Below, in pieces: positions 1 through 11,129 of a DNA stretch of 64,000 nt; position 1 is the stretch's first letter; every line of letters begins with the position of its first letter. The notes below the pieces were generated by a model that was given only the letters and a program-made list of their open reading frames with translations, was not told the origin of the DNA and ran no database searches. Made by a program: the position numbers and the translations under genes. The stretch is from Sphingomonas daechungensis. Its GTDB lineage: Bacteria > Pseudomonadota > Alphaproteobacteria > Sphingomonadales > Sphingomonadaceae. The stretch spans positions 1,375,001 through 1,439,000 of the forward strand of contig NZ_CP060780.1 of NCBI RefSeq assembly GCF_014489495.1, in the 5' to 3' direction.

Positions 1-36
1 CAAAAGCCGAGGAAAATTGAAATCCACAGGGGGACG

Positions 37-1035
37 ATGCTTAGGACGCTGATCGCCGCGGTCGCAGCTTCATTGCTGGCTTTGGTTTCGCAAGCGCACG
101 CGCAGTCTGCGCCCGCACCGGAGTTGAAGCGAGGCGTCAACGTCCTTGGCTACGACCCGATCTGGACCGATCCGGCGCAGGGCCGCTTCCAGGAGCGGCA
201 CTTCACGGAGATTCGCAAAGGCGGGTTTGACTTCATCCGCGTGAACCTCGCGGCGTTCCGGCACATGGATTCGAGCAACACGCTCAGCCCGCGCTTCCTC
301 GATCGGCTCGACTGGATCGTCAACAAGGCCGGCGCAGCGGGATTGTCGGTCATCCTCGACGAGCATGATTTCAATGCCTGCTCCGAAGATGTCGATACCT
401 GCCGGACGAGGCTTTCCGCGTTCTGGAGCCAGATCGCGCCGCGATACCGGAATGCGCCGCCGTCCGTGATATTTGAACTATTGAACGAACCGCATGCGAA
501 GCTCGACGCCGACACGTGGAACGCCTTGTATCCGGAAATCCTCGCGGTGGTGCGCAAGTCCAACCCGACCCGAACGGTGATCATCGGCCCGACGCAGTGG
601 AACAGCCGCGAGAAGCTCGACACTCTCAAGCTTCCGGCGAACGATCCGAACATCATCGTCACGTTCCACTATTACGATCCCTTCCGCTTCACCCACCAGG
701 GTGCGGGCTGGGTGCCCGAAATGAAGGATGTTCGCGGAGTGACCTGGGGCTCGGATGCCGATCGGGCCACGATTGCCGCCGACTTCGGCAAGGTCGCCGC
801 CTGGGCGAAGGCGAACAACCGGCAAATCCTGCTCGGTGAGTTCGGCGCATATGATCGGAGCGGCACTCCGATCGAGCTGCGCGCGGCTTACACGGACGCC
901 GTTGCCCGTGAGGCAGAGCGGCACGGTTTCAGCTGGGCCTACTGGCAGTTCGACAGCGACTTCATCGCCTGGGACATGAAGCGGGACGGATGGGTCGAGC
1001 CCATTCACAAGGCCCTGATCCCGACCGCGCCGTAG
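37..1035 (+). CDS. Secreted GH5 endoglucanase-type glycosidase
   Basis: A 332-residue glycoside hydrolase family 5 enzyme, probably hydrolysing beta-1,4-glucan or a related beta-glycan outside the cytoplasm. Residues 1-22 form a signal peptide ending in AHA. The fold shows GH5 landmarks: RGVN near residue 32, the general acid/base Glu151 in the NEP motif, HYYDP after strand 6, and the nucleophile Glu268 in LGEFGAY. The length suits a single catalytic domain with no carbohydrate-binding module. The ATG follows a strong GGGGGA ribosome site. The next gene is convergent, its stop four bases away, so this gene belongs to whatever lies upstream of the window. The family is clear; the exact substrate (cellulose, mannan, xyloglucan) cannot be told from sequence. 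Confidence 0.9.
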   Translation: MLRTLIAAVAASLLALVSQAHAQSAPAPELKRGVNVLGYDPIWTDPAQGRFQERHFTEIRKGGFDFIRVNLAAFRHMDSSNTLSPRFLDRLDWIVNKAGAAGLSVILDEHDFNACSEDVDTCRTRLSAFWSQIAPRYRNAPPSVIFELLNEPHAKLDADTWNALYPEILAVVRKSNPTRTVIIGPTQWNSREKLDTLKLPANDPNIIVTFHYYDPFRFTHQGAGWVPEMKDVRGVTWGSDADRATIAADFGKVAAWAKANNRQILLGEFGAYDRSGTPIELRAAYTDAVAREAERHGFSWAYWQFDSDFIAWDMKRDGWVEPIHKALIPTAP

Positions 1036-1039
1036 CGCG

Positions 1040-1528
1040 TCAGAGGCGGCCGAAGCTGGCTTCGAACCCCGCGGTGTCGCCGCGGGCGAGAAGATCCGCC
1101 TGCTCGACGACGCGGTCTCGCTCCAGCCTGCCGGCGAACGCTCCGAGTTGCGCGTCGATCTTGCCGATGTCGGCCGGCGTCAGCCGCGCGAGTTGATCGA
1201 AGCTGTGGTAGCCGAGCCCGTTCAGCGTCTGCGCAAGCTTTGGGCCAACGCCTTTGAGCCTGGTCAGATCGTCCCGCTGATCACCCTCTGCCAATGCGCG
1301 GTGGACTGGTGCTCCAATAATCTCGCCGACGACGTCGCTGGCCGCTGCGGCTGCTTCTCCGTCCAGCCCTCTGCCTTCAGCCTCAGCCTTCGGGTTGGCC
1401 ATGTGCGGGCGAATCGGCGTGGTGTCGGTCAGCTGCACGCGCTGCCTCGGGCGCAGCAGGAGGAAGGCGATCAGCGCGACAACGACGACCGCGACGATGA
1501 TCAGGACGAGATTATTCTGAAGATCCAT
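1040..1528 (-). CDS. Membrane-anchored helix-hairpin-helix protein
   Basis: A 162-residue protein with one N-terminal membrane helix (about residues 8-28), a variable charged/alanine-rich linker, and a helix-hairpin-helix motif at about 91-107 (LKGVGPKLAQTLNGLG) of the type that contacts DNA backbones or protein partners. I place the start at 1528 rather than at an ATG four codons upstream, because 1528 gives a TGATG overlap with the stop of the preceding gene. It is the last gene of a purD-led minus-strand operon. Similar one-helix HhH proteins are widespread in alphaproteobacteria without an established function; I do not assign one. Confidence 0.75.
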   Translation of the reverse strand: MDLQNNLVLIIVAVVVVALIAFLLLRPRQRVQLTDTTPIRPHMANPKAEAEGRGLDGEAAAAASDVVGEIIGAPVHRALAEGDQRDDLTRLKGVGPKLAQTLNGLGYHSFDQLARLTPADIGKIDAQLGAFAGRLERDRVVEQADLLARGDTAGFEASFGRL

Positions 1529-2060
1529 CACCAACTCCACTGCGCATTATACCGCCGCCGAAGCTCCAGCAGATAAGCCAACAACAATCCAAGGCCAAAG
1601 CTGATCAGGGCCGCAAGTTCCACTTCCAGAAGCAGGGGCAAGGCGAAGCCGGAGCCGCTATCCGCCAGTGCACTTCGCCTACGCCCGGTACGTCATTCAG
1701 GATGCGCACAAGCTCGGATCGCTGGAAGGCGTCGGCCGGGCCTGACAGGACGAGGCTTCGCTTGAGCGGCGAGCGAACGACTGCCGCCTGAACTGGAGCC
1801 ATTTCCCAATCGATGAGGACTTTGCGCGTGAACTGCTCGGTCGAGCTGGCGAAGCGCTCGCCGGTCCCGACCGGCCCGTGCCAGACCCACGCGATGATCA
1901 AGACGGCTGCGGTGGCAATGAGCACCGTCAGTGAGCGCTTTCGCTTGTAGGCTTCGCGACCAACGGCTTTGTCCTTGCGGAAGCCGATGCGTCCGGCGAC
2001 GACTCCGATTACCACGGCGGCGGTGATGACGGGCCAGTAGAGATCCCAAAGAAAGTTCAT
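1528..2060 (-). CDS. Hypothetical membrane protein (frameshifted in this assembly)
   Basis: A protein of about 177 residues with membrane helices near residues 5-22 and 45-60, a soluble middle of about 80 residues, and a C-terminal helix rich in Leu/Ala. The middle has a BON-like flavour (an LSGPAD segment and a GVGEVHW segment), but I cannot assign the family firmly. As written, the frame runs off after GEVHWRIA near 1655; adding one G to a GG run there restores a hydrophobic C-terminus that ends in TGATG, overlapping the next gene. Its ATG overlaps the purD stop by four bases (ATGA), so it is co-transcribed with purD. Function unknown. Confidence 0.6.
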
Positions 2061-3328
2061 TCGCCAGCCAAAGCGTTTTCACCGCTTCGTTCGAGTTCTC
2101 GCCAGCCGATGTCACGGCGATGGAAGCCGTCGGCAAAGTCGATCTGATCGACGGCCCGATAGGCGCGAGCCCGCGCATTGGCGAACGTGTCGGCAACTGC
2201 CGTCACTGCGAGCACGCGTCCGCCTTGGCCACCAGCGTGTCGCCGCTGCGCGCAGTGCCCGCGTGGAAGACGGTTACTCCGGGCACCTGCTCGGCGGCCT
2301 CGATCTCGCGGATCAGGCCACCCGACGCGGGCGTACCGGGATAGCCTGAGCGGCGACGATGATTGTCATCGAGTGGTTCGCGGACAGTTTCGGATGCGCC
2401 TCGCCGAGCCGGCCGGTCGCAACCGCGAGGAGCAACTCCGCGAAATCCCCCTCAATCAGCGGCATGATCGCCTCGCACTCGGGATCTCCGAAGCGGGCGT
2501 TGTATTCGATCAGCTTCGGGCCATCCGCGGTGAGCATCAGTCCCGCGTAGAGCACGCCGGAAAAGGGCGTGCCGGCATCGGCCATCGCCTTCGCCGTCGG
2601 GATCACGATTTCGTCCATGGCCCGCTGCTGCAGTTCGGCGGTGAGTACCGGGGCGGGGCAATAGGCGCCCATTCCGCCGGTGTTCGGCCCGGTGTCGCCT
2701 TCGCCGACCCGCTTATGGTCTTGCGCCGAGGCCAGGGGCACTGCGGTCACTCCGTCGACGAGAGCGAACAGGCTGGCCTCCTCGCCTGAAAGAAACTCCT
2801 CGATGACCATTGGCCCGTCGCCGGCGGCATCGATGGCCGCCTCGGCTTCCTCTCGCGACATGGCGACGGTCACGCCTTTGCCCGCCGCCAGTCCGTCCGC
2901 CTTGATCACCACGGGAATGCCGAACCCTTTCAGCGCGTCGTGCGCAGCGGCTACGGTCTCGACCCGAACGTATCCTGCGGTGGGGATAGCGTTTGCAGCG
3001 CACAGGTCCTTGGTGAAGCCCTTGGAACCTTCGAGCTGCGCTGCGGCGGCATTCGGCCCGAATACGGCGAATCTTGCATTGCGGAGGGCGTCGCCAACAC
3101 CAGCGACAAGCGGAGCCTCCGGCCCAATCACGACGAGGTCGATGGCGCGCCCTTCGGCGAGCGCGATGACTGCAGCCGGATCGCAGGGATCGACCGGGAC
3201 GCACTCGGCCCATCGCGCAATCCCGGATTTCCCGGCGCGGCGATCAACGTTTCGCAGGTCGGCGATTGCCTCAGCCGCCACGCGAGCGCATCTTCGCGTC
3301 CACCCGAACCCAACAGCAGGACGTTCAT
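2057..3328 (-). CDS. purD: Phosphoribosylamine-glycine ligase (purD), three assembly frameshifts
   Basis: GAR synthetase joins glycine to 5-phosphoribosylamine with ATP, the second step of purine synthesis. The repaired product is about 424 residues, normal for PurD. Visible are the N-terminal LLGSGGRE, the ATP-grasp segment around [21 protein letters not shown], and the metal-binding [10 protein letters not shown]. Three single-base losses break the frame near 3221, 2345 and 2223; each is mended by one extra G on the coding strand and then matches the family through to the end. The usual GGREHA reads GGREDA here. The start codon (3328-3326) shares two bases with the xseA start on the other strand, so each promoter must lie inside the opposite gene. 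Two membrane-protein genes follow in the operon. Confidence 0.93.
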
Positions 3329-4732
3329 GGATCTCCCCGAAGACAGCGGCGGTGGCCTGTTAGCCGAGGCCAAGGCTGGCGACAACGCGCCAGCGCTCAC
3401 AGTGACCGAGCTGTCGATGTCGCTCAAGCGGACGATCGAGACGTCCTTCGGCCGGGTGCGCCTCCGTGGCGAGATTTCCGGGTTCAAGCGGCATGCCTCC
3501 GGCCACTGCTATTTCAGCCTGAAGGACGAGGGCGCCTGCATGGACGCGGTCGTCTGGCGGACCAGCGCCCAGACGCTGGCGTTCCGGCCCGAGGACGGCG
3601 CCGAGGTCATCGCGACCGGGAAACTCACCACATATCCGGGCCGGTCGAAGTACCAGATCGTCGTCGAGAGGATGGAGCTGGCGGGCGAAGGCGCGCTGAT
3701 GGCGTTGCTCGACAAGCGCCGGCGAGCGCTGGCCGCCGAGGGACTCTTCGAGGGCTCCCGCAAGCGGAAGCTGCCGTTCATGCCGCGCGTGATCGGCGTC
3801 GTGACGTCACCGACCGGAGCGGTAATCCGTGACATTCTCCATCGTCTCGAGGACCGCTGCCCGACCCGCGTTATTGTCTGGCCGGTGCCGGTTCAGGGGG
3901 AAGGCGCGTCGACGAAGGTCGCGGCGGCCATCCGCGGGTTCGGAGCAATCGAAGCCCGCGGTCCTGTACCGCGTCCCGATCTCATCATCGTCGCGCGCGG
4001 CGGCGGCTCGATCGAGGACCTATGGGCTTTCAACGAGGAGGAGGTCGTTCGCGCGGCGGCCGAGTCGCCGATTCCGCTGATTTCCGCGGTTGGGCATGAG
4101 ACCGACACAACCCTGATCGACTTTGCGTCCGACATGCGCGCGCCGACCCGACAGCCGCGGCCGAGCTGGCTGTCCCGGTCCGCGCGGAGTTGATGGCCCT
4201 AGTCGACGATCTAGGACGCCGTTCGGCGTCGTGCCTAACTGTCCAGGCGAGGCGAGCGCGCGAGCGGCTCGACTTGACCCTCCACCGCTGGCCGCAGCCC
4301 GAGACCTTGTTCGCTCCAGCGACCCAAAAGGTCGATGACCTCACCGGCCGGCTGCCAAGGGCACTTTCCGCTCGTGCCGCCCATGCGCGGGCCGACCTGA
4401 GTGCCGTCGCTCCACGCCTCCGGCTCGAGCTGCTGAGCGACCGTGTGCAGCGGGCGCAGGATCAACTCGCGTCGCTGTGGCGGCTTGCCGAGCTCGCGCA
4501 TCCAGACCGGCCGTTGAAGCGAGGCTTTGCGCGGGTCACCGATCGCGAGGGAAAGACACTGACGCACGCCGCGGAAGCCGTCGCCGCTCGCAATCTCCAG
4601 CTGCACTTCGGCGACGGTACGGTCGATGCGACGACGGGCCTGGAGCCGAAGGCACCGCAGCGGGTTGAGAGGAAGGCCAGCCGCCCTTATGTCGGCTCGC
4701 AACGGGGGCTGTTCGATGAGCCTGAGGAATAG
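3327..4732 (+). CDS. xseA: Exodeoxyribonuclease VII large subunit (xseA), one frameshift
   Basis: Large subunit of the single-strand exonuclease involved in repair; it works with XseB, which is not in this window. The repaired product is about 468 residues. The N-terminal OB-fold ([21 protein letters not shown], split here for length: begins near residue 50) binds single-stranded DNA. The catalytic domain carries [14 protein letters not shown], the [12 protein letters not shown] segment and SAVGHETD, all family hallmarks. The frame breaks after SDMRAPT near 4150; one extra C in a CCC run restores [16 protein letters not shown] and joins the C-terminal coiled-coil part that ends in GLFDEPEE. 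The start is the ATG that overlaps the purD start in a shared CATG. The DUF2093 gene follows three bases later. Confidence 0.94.
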
Positions 4733-4735
4733 CCA

Positions 4736-4942
4736 ATGCTGATGAGCGGATCGGGTCGCGCCGCGCGCCTCCATTACCTTGCCGGGACCTTCCGTGTGCT
4801 GTCGAACGGCGACCACGTCATCTGTGCGGTGACGGGCACGCGCATTCCGCTCCATGAGCTCCGCTATTGGAGCGTCGATCGGCAGGAAGCTTACGTTGAC
4901 GCCGATGCCAGCCTCCAGGCGGAGAAGAAAGCCGGCGCTTAG
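4736..4942 (+). CDS. DUF2093 family protein
   Basis: A 68-residue protein of the DUF2093 family found across alphaproteobacteria. It has the typical short beta-rich body ending in TGTRIPLHELRYWSVDRQEAYVD, with a variable alanine-rich tail. No cysteine pairs or membrane helices are present. It begins three bases after the xseA stop and is probably co-transcribed, a pairing seen in other sphingomonads. No biochemical role is known for the family. Confidence 0.85.
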   Translation: MLMSGSGRAARLHYLAGTFRVLSNGDHVICAVTGTRIPLHELRYWSVDRQEAYVDADASLQAEKKAGA

Positions 4943-5060
4943 CGCCAGCTGGCCGTTGGTCGAATTGGCCTTGCGCCGGAGCTTGAGCCGGGTTCACAGA
5001 CCATATTGGCGCGCTTGCGAGAGCGTTCGCGAGCGCAACGCGACAGAATGGAGGCGGTCC

Positions 5061-5341
5061 ATGCATGTACGCCTGTTGATGTTGGCAATTGCCGCGACAT
5101 TCCCGGCCCTTTACTGGCAGCGCCTGAAAGCAAAGTGAGTTCGGCGACTGATGCCAATGAAAAGGTCTGCGAGAATGTGACGCAGATCGGCAGCCGGCTT
5201 GCAAAGAGGAGGGTCTGCGCGACTCGCGCCGAGTGGGAAGAGCGCAACCGGCAGGATCGCGAAGCGGTGTCCCAGGCGCAGAAGCAGATCGGCGGGCCCT
5301 GCTCCACGGTTTCGAACAAGACGGGTGGGGTCACATGCTGA
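5061..5341 (+). CDS. Small secreted four-cysteine protein, copy 1 (frameshifted)
   Basis: First of three tandem paralogues. The ATG follows GGAGG. Its signal peptide (MHVRLLMLAIAAT) is in one frame and the mature part in another; one extra C in the run near 5112 joins them into a protein of about 93 residues. The mature core has Cys-Glu-Asn, TQIGSRLA, a second Cys 16 residues later, TRAEW, a charged helix and two more cysteines near the end. The four-cysteine pattern suggests an exported, disulfide-bonded protein. It differs most from copies 2 and 3. I know no function for this family, which I recall only as uncharacterised small sphingomonad proteins. Confidence 0.65.
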
Positions 5342-5631
5342 TGCGGGTAATCCCTGCGGCTGCACTTTTGGCGGTACTGGCGTCCTCGCCGCTGCTTGCA
5401 GGCGAGCCCGCTCAGAGCGTGCCAGCGACCAACACCAACGTCGGCCCCAAGGACGAGAAGATCTGCGAAAACATCACGCCCATCGGCAGCCGGCTCGCGA
5501 CCAAGCGGTTCTGCGGCACTCGCGCCGAGTGGGAAGACCGCAAGCGCCAGGATCGCGAGGCGATCGAGAATGCACAAAGAAGCCCGTGCATGCTCACGCA
5601 TAACAGCGGAACCGGGCGCCCTTCCTGTTAG
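5341..5631 (+). CDS. Small secreted four-cysteine protein, copy 2
   Basis: Second tandem paralogue, 96 residues from the ATG at 5341, which overlaps the stop of copy 1 by one base; an ATG six bases earlier is also possible. A signal peptide occupies about residues 1-21 (cleavage near LLAGEP). The mature protein has NTNVGPKDEKICEN, TPIGSRLATKRFC, GTRAEW and two late cysteines, with spacing C-x15-C-x24-C-x12-C. It is intact in this assembly. The middle third is nearly identical to copy 3 in protein and close in DNA, pointing to a recent local duplication. Function unknown. Confidence 0.75.
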   Translation: MRVIPAAALLAVLASSPLLAGEPAQSVPATNTNVGPKDEKICENITPIGSRLATKRFCGTRAEWEDRKRQDREAIENAQRSPCMLTHNSGTGRPSC

Positions 5632-5645
5632 AAACGGAGGCGATC

Positions 5646-5915
5646 ATGCATACGAGTATCGTGCCGATCCTCACTCTGGTGCTCGCGGCCGCGGCGCCGG
5701 AAAGCGCTCCACCTCCGCCGGTTCCGGCGACGAACACCAACGTCGGCAATCCCAACGAGAAGATCTGCGAGAACATTACTCCAATCGGGAGTCGCCTCGC
5801 GACCAAGCGCTTTTGCGGGACGCGGGCGGAATGGGCCGACCGCAAGGCGCAGGAGAGGCAGGCGCTGGAGGACGCGCAACGCGCCCCTTGTGTCCACAAA
5901 GCCGGGTGCCCTTGA
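5646..5915 (+). CDS. Small secreted four-cysteine protein, copy 3
   Basis: Third tandem paralogue, 89 residues, beginning 14 bases after copy 2 behind a GGAGG site. The signal peptide is short (MHTSIVPILTLVLAAAA), followed by a proline-rich stretch and then PATNTNVG, EKICENITPIGSRLA, TKRFCGTRAEW and two terminal cysteines (C-x24-C-x5-C). The conserved core matches copy 2 almost residue for residue, while the tails differ. The three genes probably form one transcript. Function unknown; conserved cysteines and export argue for an extracytoplasmic structural or binding role. Confidence 0.75.
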   Translation: MHTSIVPILTLVLAAAAPESAPPPPVPATNTNVGNPNEKICENITPIGSRLATKRFCGTRAEWADRKAQERQALEDAQRAPCVHKAGCP

Positions 5916-5946
5916 CCGCCGCTGACAGGTAGGTCTCAATCCCCAT

Positions 5947-7216
5947 GTGGACGGGGCACCATCCAGCAACACCTCACGGAGGCAGATCGGGCGCTGAAGG
6001 CCGGCGCCAACGATGTCGCCCGCCACCATCTCGACGCCGTTCTCGCGTTCGACAGCAGCCATCCGGGCGCTCGCAACTGGCTTGGCCTGAAGGCGCTCGA
6101 ACGGAATGACCCGCGCGCCGCCATCGAGCATTTCACGATTGCATGTGAGCGAGACCCCAAAGGGCAGCCGTTATGGATGAACCTCGCTCGCGCCTTTCGT
6201 GAGCTTGGCGACGCGGCTGGTGAGCGCAATGCGCTCGAGCAAGTCCTGGCGCTGGATCGCCGTGACCTGCTTGCGCTGATCCGACTCGCCGAGCTTCACG
6301 AGCGGCTGGGCGAAGCAACGCTCGCGGCGAAGCACTGGAGCGCCGTCATCGCGCTCTCGAAGAACATTCCCAACCGCTCTGCGGAGTTCGAAAAGCTGAT
6401 CGAGCGTGGCACCGCCTATGTCCAGGATCAGCAGCGGAGGCTGGCGGACGCGATCGCTGCGGACATGGCCGATGAACTCGCTGTAGCCGGCACTCGCGAC
6501 CGGAGGCGGATGGCGGCTGCCGCCGATCACTGGCTCGGGAAGCGGCCGATTTACGCCAATCATTGCGAGGGGCTGCATTACCCTTTCCTGCCTGCGGACG
6601 AGTTTTTCGACCGCGCGCACTTCCCGTGGCTCGAGCAGTTGGAGGCGGCGAGCCCCGCGATCCTCGCCGAACTGCTCGCAATCCTCGCTGATGGAGAGTC
6701 CGGTCTGGAGCCGTACATCGCGATGGAGGATGGCGTTCCGCAAAGTCAGTGGTCCGCGCTCGACAAGTCGCTCGACTGGGGTGCCTTTCACCTCTGGAAG
6801 GAAGGCGACCGGATCGGCGCCAATTGTGCCCGCGCGCCGCAGACCGCCGAGTTCGTTGAATCACTGCCGTTGTGCCGGATCCCCGGACGTGCGCCCGCCG
6901 TCTTCTTCTCCATCCTCAAGGCCGGAAGCCATATTCCGCCGCATACTGGCGCCACCAACGTCCGCAGCATCGTTCATCTGGGGCTGATCGTGCCCGACGG
7001 ATGCGGATTTCGTGTCGGGGCGAGACACGGGATTGGCGCGAGGGCGAGGCCTTCGTGTTCGACGACACCATCGAGCATGAGGCGTGGAACCGCAGCAACA
7101 AGGATCGCGCGGTCCTGATCATCGACACCTGGAACCCGCACCTCAGCGAGCATGAGCGGGAAATGGTCTGCCGCTTCTACGAGACGGCAGACCGGCAGCG
7201 CGGGATGGTGCTTTAG
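5947..7216 (+). CDS. TPR-aspartyl/asparaginyl beta-hydroxylase (two frameshifts)
   Basis: About 423 residues after repair. The N-terminal third is a set of TPR-like helical repeats (ADRALKAG, HLDAVLAFDSSHPGARNWLG, RNALEQVLALDRRD). The C-terminal half is an Asp_Arg_Hydrox (PF05118) 2-oxoglutarate/Fe(II) dioxygenase domain, with Fe-ligand histidines in IPPHTGATN and IEHEAWN and the FDD segment between them. The family hydroxylates Asp/Asn side chains or lipid-linked acyl chains; the TPR part suggests a protein partner. One G is missing in a GGGG run near 7017, separating the last iron-binding strand. The start is uncertain: the reading frame has no ATG, and a GTG at 5947 works if one G is added near 5955. 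It is convergent with clpB, three bases between stops. Confidence 0.8.
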
Positions 7217-7219
7217 GGC

Positions 7220-9824
<2,605 letters not shown>

Positions 9825-9849
9825 TTCCTACCCCTGTTCAGCAGGCCGG

Positions 9850-9877
9850 ATATGGTGTTGCTTCAGCGCAACACAAG
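9850..9877 (-). promoter_or_regulatory. Candidate sigma-32-type promoter of clpB with internal inverted repeat
   Basis: On the minus strand, CTTG (9877-9874) and CCATAT (9855-9850) resemble the -35 and -10 of heat-shock promoters, and the -10 lies about 26 bases before the clpB ATG, which has GGGGTAGGAA as ribosome site. A perfect 7-base inverted repeat (GTGTTGC and GCAACAC, six-base loop) fills 9855-9874, between the two elements, and could be an operator or chance. It is not a CIRCE element. Based on consensus resemblance only. Confidence 0.4.
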
Positions 9878-9884
9878 GTGCCGC

Positions 9885-10736
9885 TCAATGCTGTTGCGGC
9901 TGTGAATCGGAAGAACCTGTCGGGGCGGCCGAAGGTGCGAAGACGACCTTCGGTCCGGCGGGCTCAACCGGTGTGGTTGCGATCACTGGCGCAGCGCCAG
10001 AGCTTGCGGCTGAAATGGTGGGAAGCGGCTGCGCGATGGTGGCGATGTCCGTCGACTTGGCGATCGGCGGGCAGAGCGAAGCCACGGTCGGATCCATGTT
10101 CCACCGGCGATACTTGGTGGTGTCCACGTGGAAACGCAGGAACGCGTAGAAGCCGAGCCCGACCTGGTAGTCGGGGCCGCGCCGCGCCTGAACTCGGCAT
10201 AAGGTGCGCATCAGGTCTTCGCGCGTGGTCTGCCGCAGCGGAACCATGTCGATCGCGGAATAATGCTTGTGGGCGCTCTCCGGGGCACCACCCGCACAGG
10301 CGTTCAGCGCCGGGTTGCGATATGCGGACACCGGCTCGACCGGCCCGACCGCCGGGATCACGTAGTCGCGGACGTATCGCAATGTCTGCACGATGTGCGG
10401 CCACTCACTGGTGGGCGGAACCTCGAACGGCTGGCCGCCGCAACGTTGCCAGGACGTGGCAGTTCGAAGCAGCTGCCAGGTCGGAAAGACTCCGCCGACG
10501 TCATACTGCTCGAGGTAGGCATTGAACGCCCTTACGGAGTTTCCATGCGCCGGTGCCGCCGCATACCAGTTGCGGTAACCGGGCTCGTCCTGTCCGACCG
10601 TGATGTAGTCCGCCGCCGGATTGAACGTCGCGGCGCCGGGCGCGTACACGACGGAGCCCGACGGCGGAGCAGGAAGCACAACCTGGGCCGACGCCGAAGC
10701 GGCCAAACCAAGCAAGGGAAGCAAGAGCCAGCGCAT
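9885..10736 (-). CDS. Secreted peptidase M15 family protein
   Basis: A 283-residue protein with a signal peptide (MRWLLLPLLGLAASASA). The middle contains the M15A/DUF882 zinc-peptidase pattern: VSAYRNPALN, GGAPESAHKHYSAIDM (zinc ligands His and Asp) and FHVDTTKYRRW (third ligand His), so the metal site looks complete. This family cleaves D-Ala-D-Ala-type peptide bonds in cell-wall precursors or related peptides. The last 50 residues are low-complexity, Ala/Pro/Ser-rich. I chose the ATG at 10736 because it starts the signal peptide; the frame is open 17 codons further upstream. It is divergent from the PHA-system gene with 63 bases between starts. Confidence 0.75.
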   Translation of the reverse strand: MRWLLLPLLGLAASASAQVVLPAPPSGSVVYAPGAATFNPAADYITVGQDEPGYRNWYAAAPAHGNSVRAFNAYLEQYDVGGVFPTWQLLRTATSWQRCGGQPFEVPPTSEWPHIVQTLRYVRDYVIPAVGPVEPVSAYRNPALNACAGGAPESAHKHYSAIDMVPLRQTTREDLMRTLCRVQARRGPDYQVGLGFYAFLRFHVDTTKYRRWNMDPTVASLCPPIAKSTDIATIAQPLPTISAASSGAAPVIATTPVEPAGPKVVFAPSAAPTGSSDSQPQQH

Positions 10737-10799
10737 CGGCGCATGATACTCCACCCCGGTGGGTTGAAAAGCTCGTCTTTCCCGCACACTGTCGCAGCC

Positions 10800-11129
10800 A
10801 TGGAGCGCCCGATCGAAGTCGAGCTACCGCACAAGCTGGGCCGCGACGAAGCGCACCGGCGGATCGCGGACAACGTTCACAAGCTTCGCGACCATCTTCC
10901 GGGGGGCGCCGCGGCCCACGTCCAGTCGAATTGGTCGGGCGAGACGCTCAATCTCGATATCACCGCCATGGGCCAGACGGTCGCAGCGCGGCTGGATGTC
11001 GAGGAGACGAAGGTTCGCGTTCGGGTCGCCCTACCGGGCATGCTCTCCTTCTTCGCGGGACCGATCGAGGCAGCGTTGAAGGCGAAGGGCGGCGATCTTC
11101 TACTCGAAGACAAGAGCAAGAAGAGCTGA
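10800..11129 (+). CDS. Polyhydroxyalkanoic acid system family protein
   Basis: A 109-residue protein matching the PHA_gran_rgn family (PF09650). It begins PIEVELPHKLGRDEAHRRI, has a SRPBCC-like beta pattern in the middle (NWSGETLNLDITAMGQ), and ends in a lysine-rich tail. Members are annotated as PHA-granule regulators, but most occur, as here, away from PHA synthase genes. The stop overlaps the ATG of the ferredoxin reductase (TGATG), implying co-expression. The acetoacetyl-CoA reductase at 53.4 kb is the only other PHA-linked gene in the window. Confidence 0.75.
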   Translation: MERPIEVELPHKLGRDEAHRRIADNVHKLRDHLPGGAAAHVQSNWSGETLNLDITAMGQTVAARLDVEETKVRVRVALPGMLSFFAGPIEAALKAKGGDLLLEDKSKKS

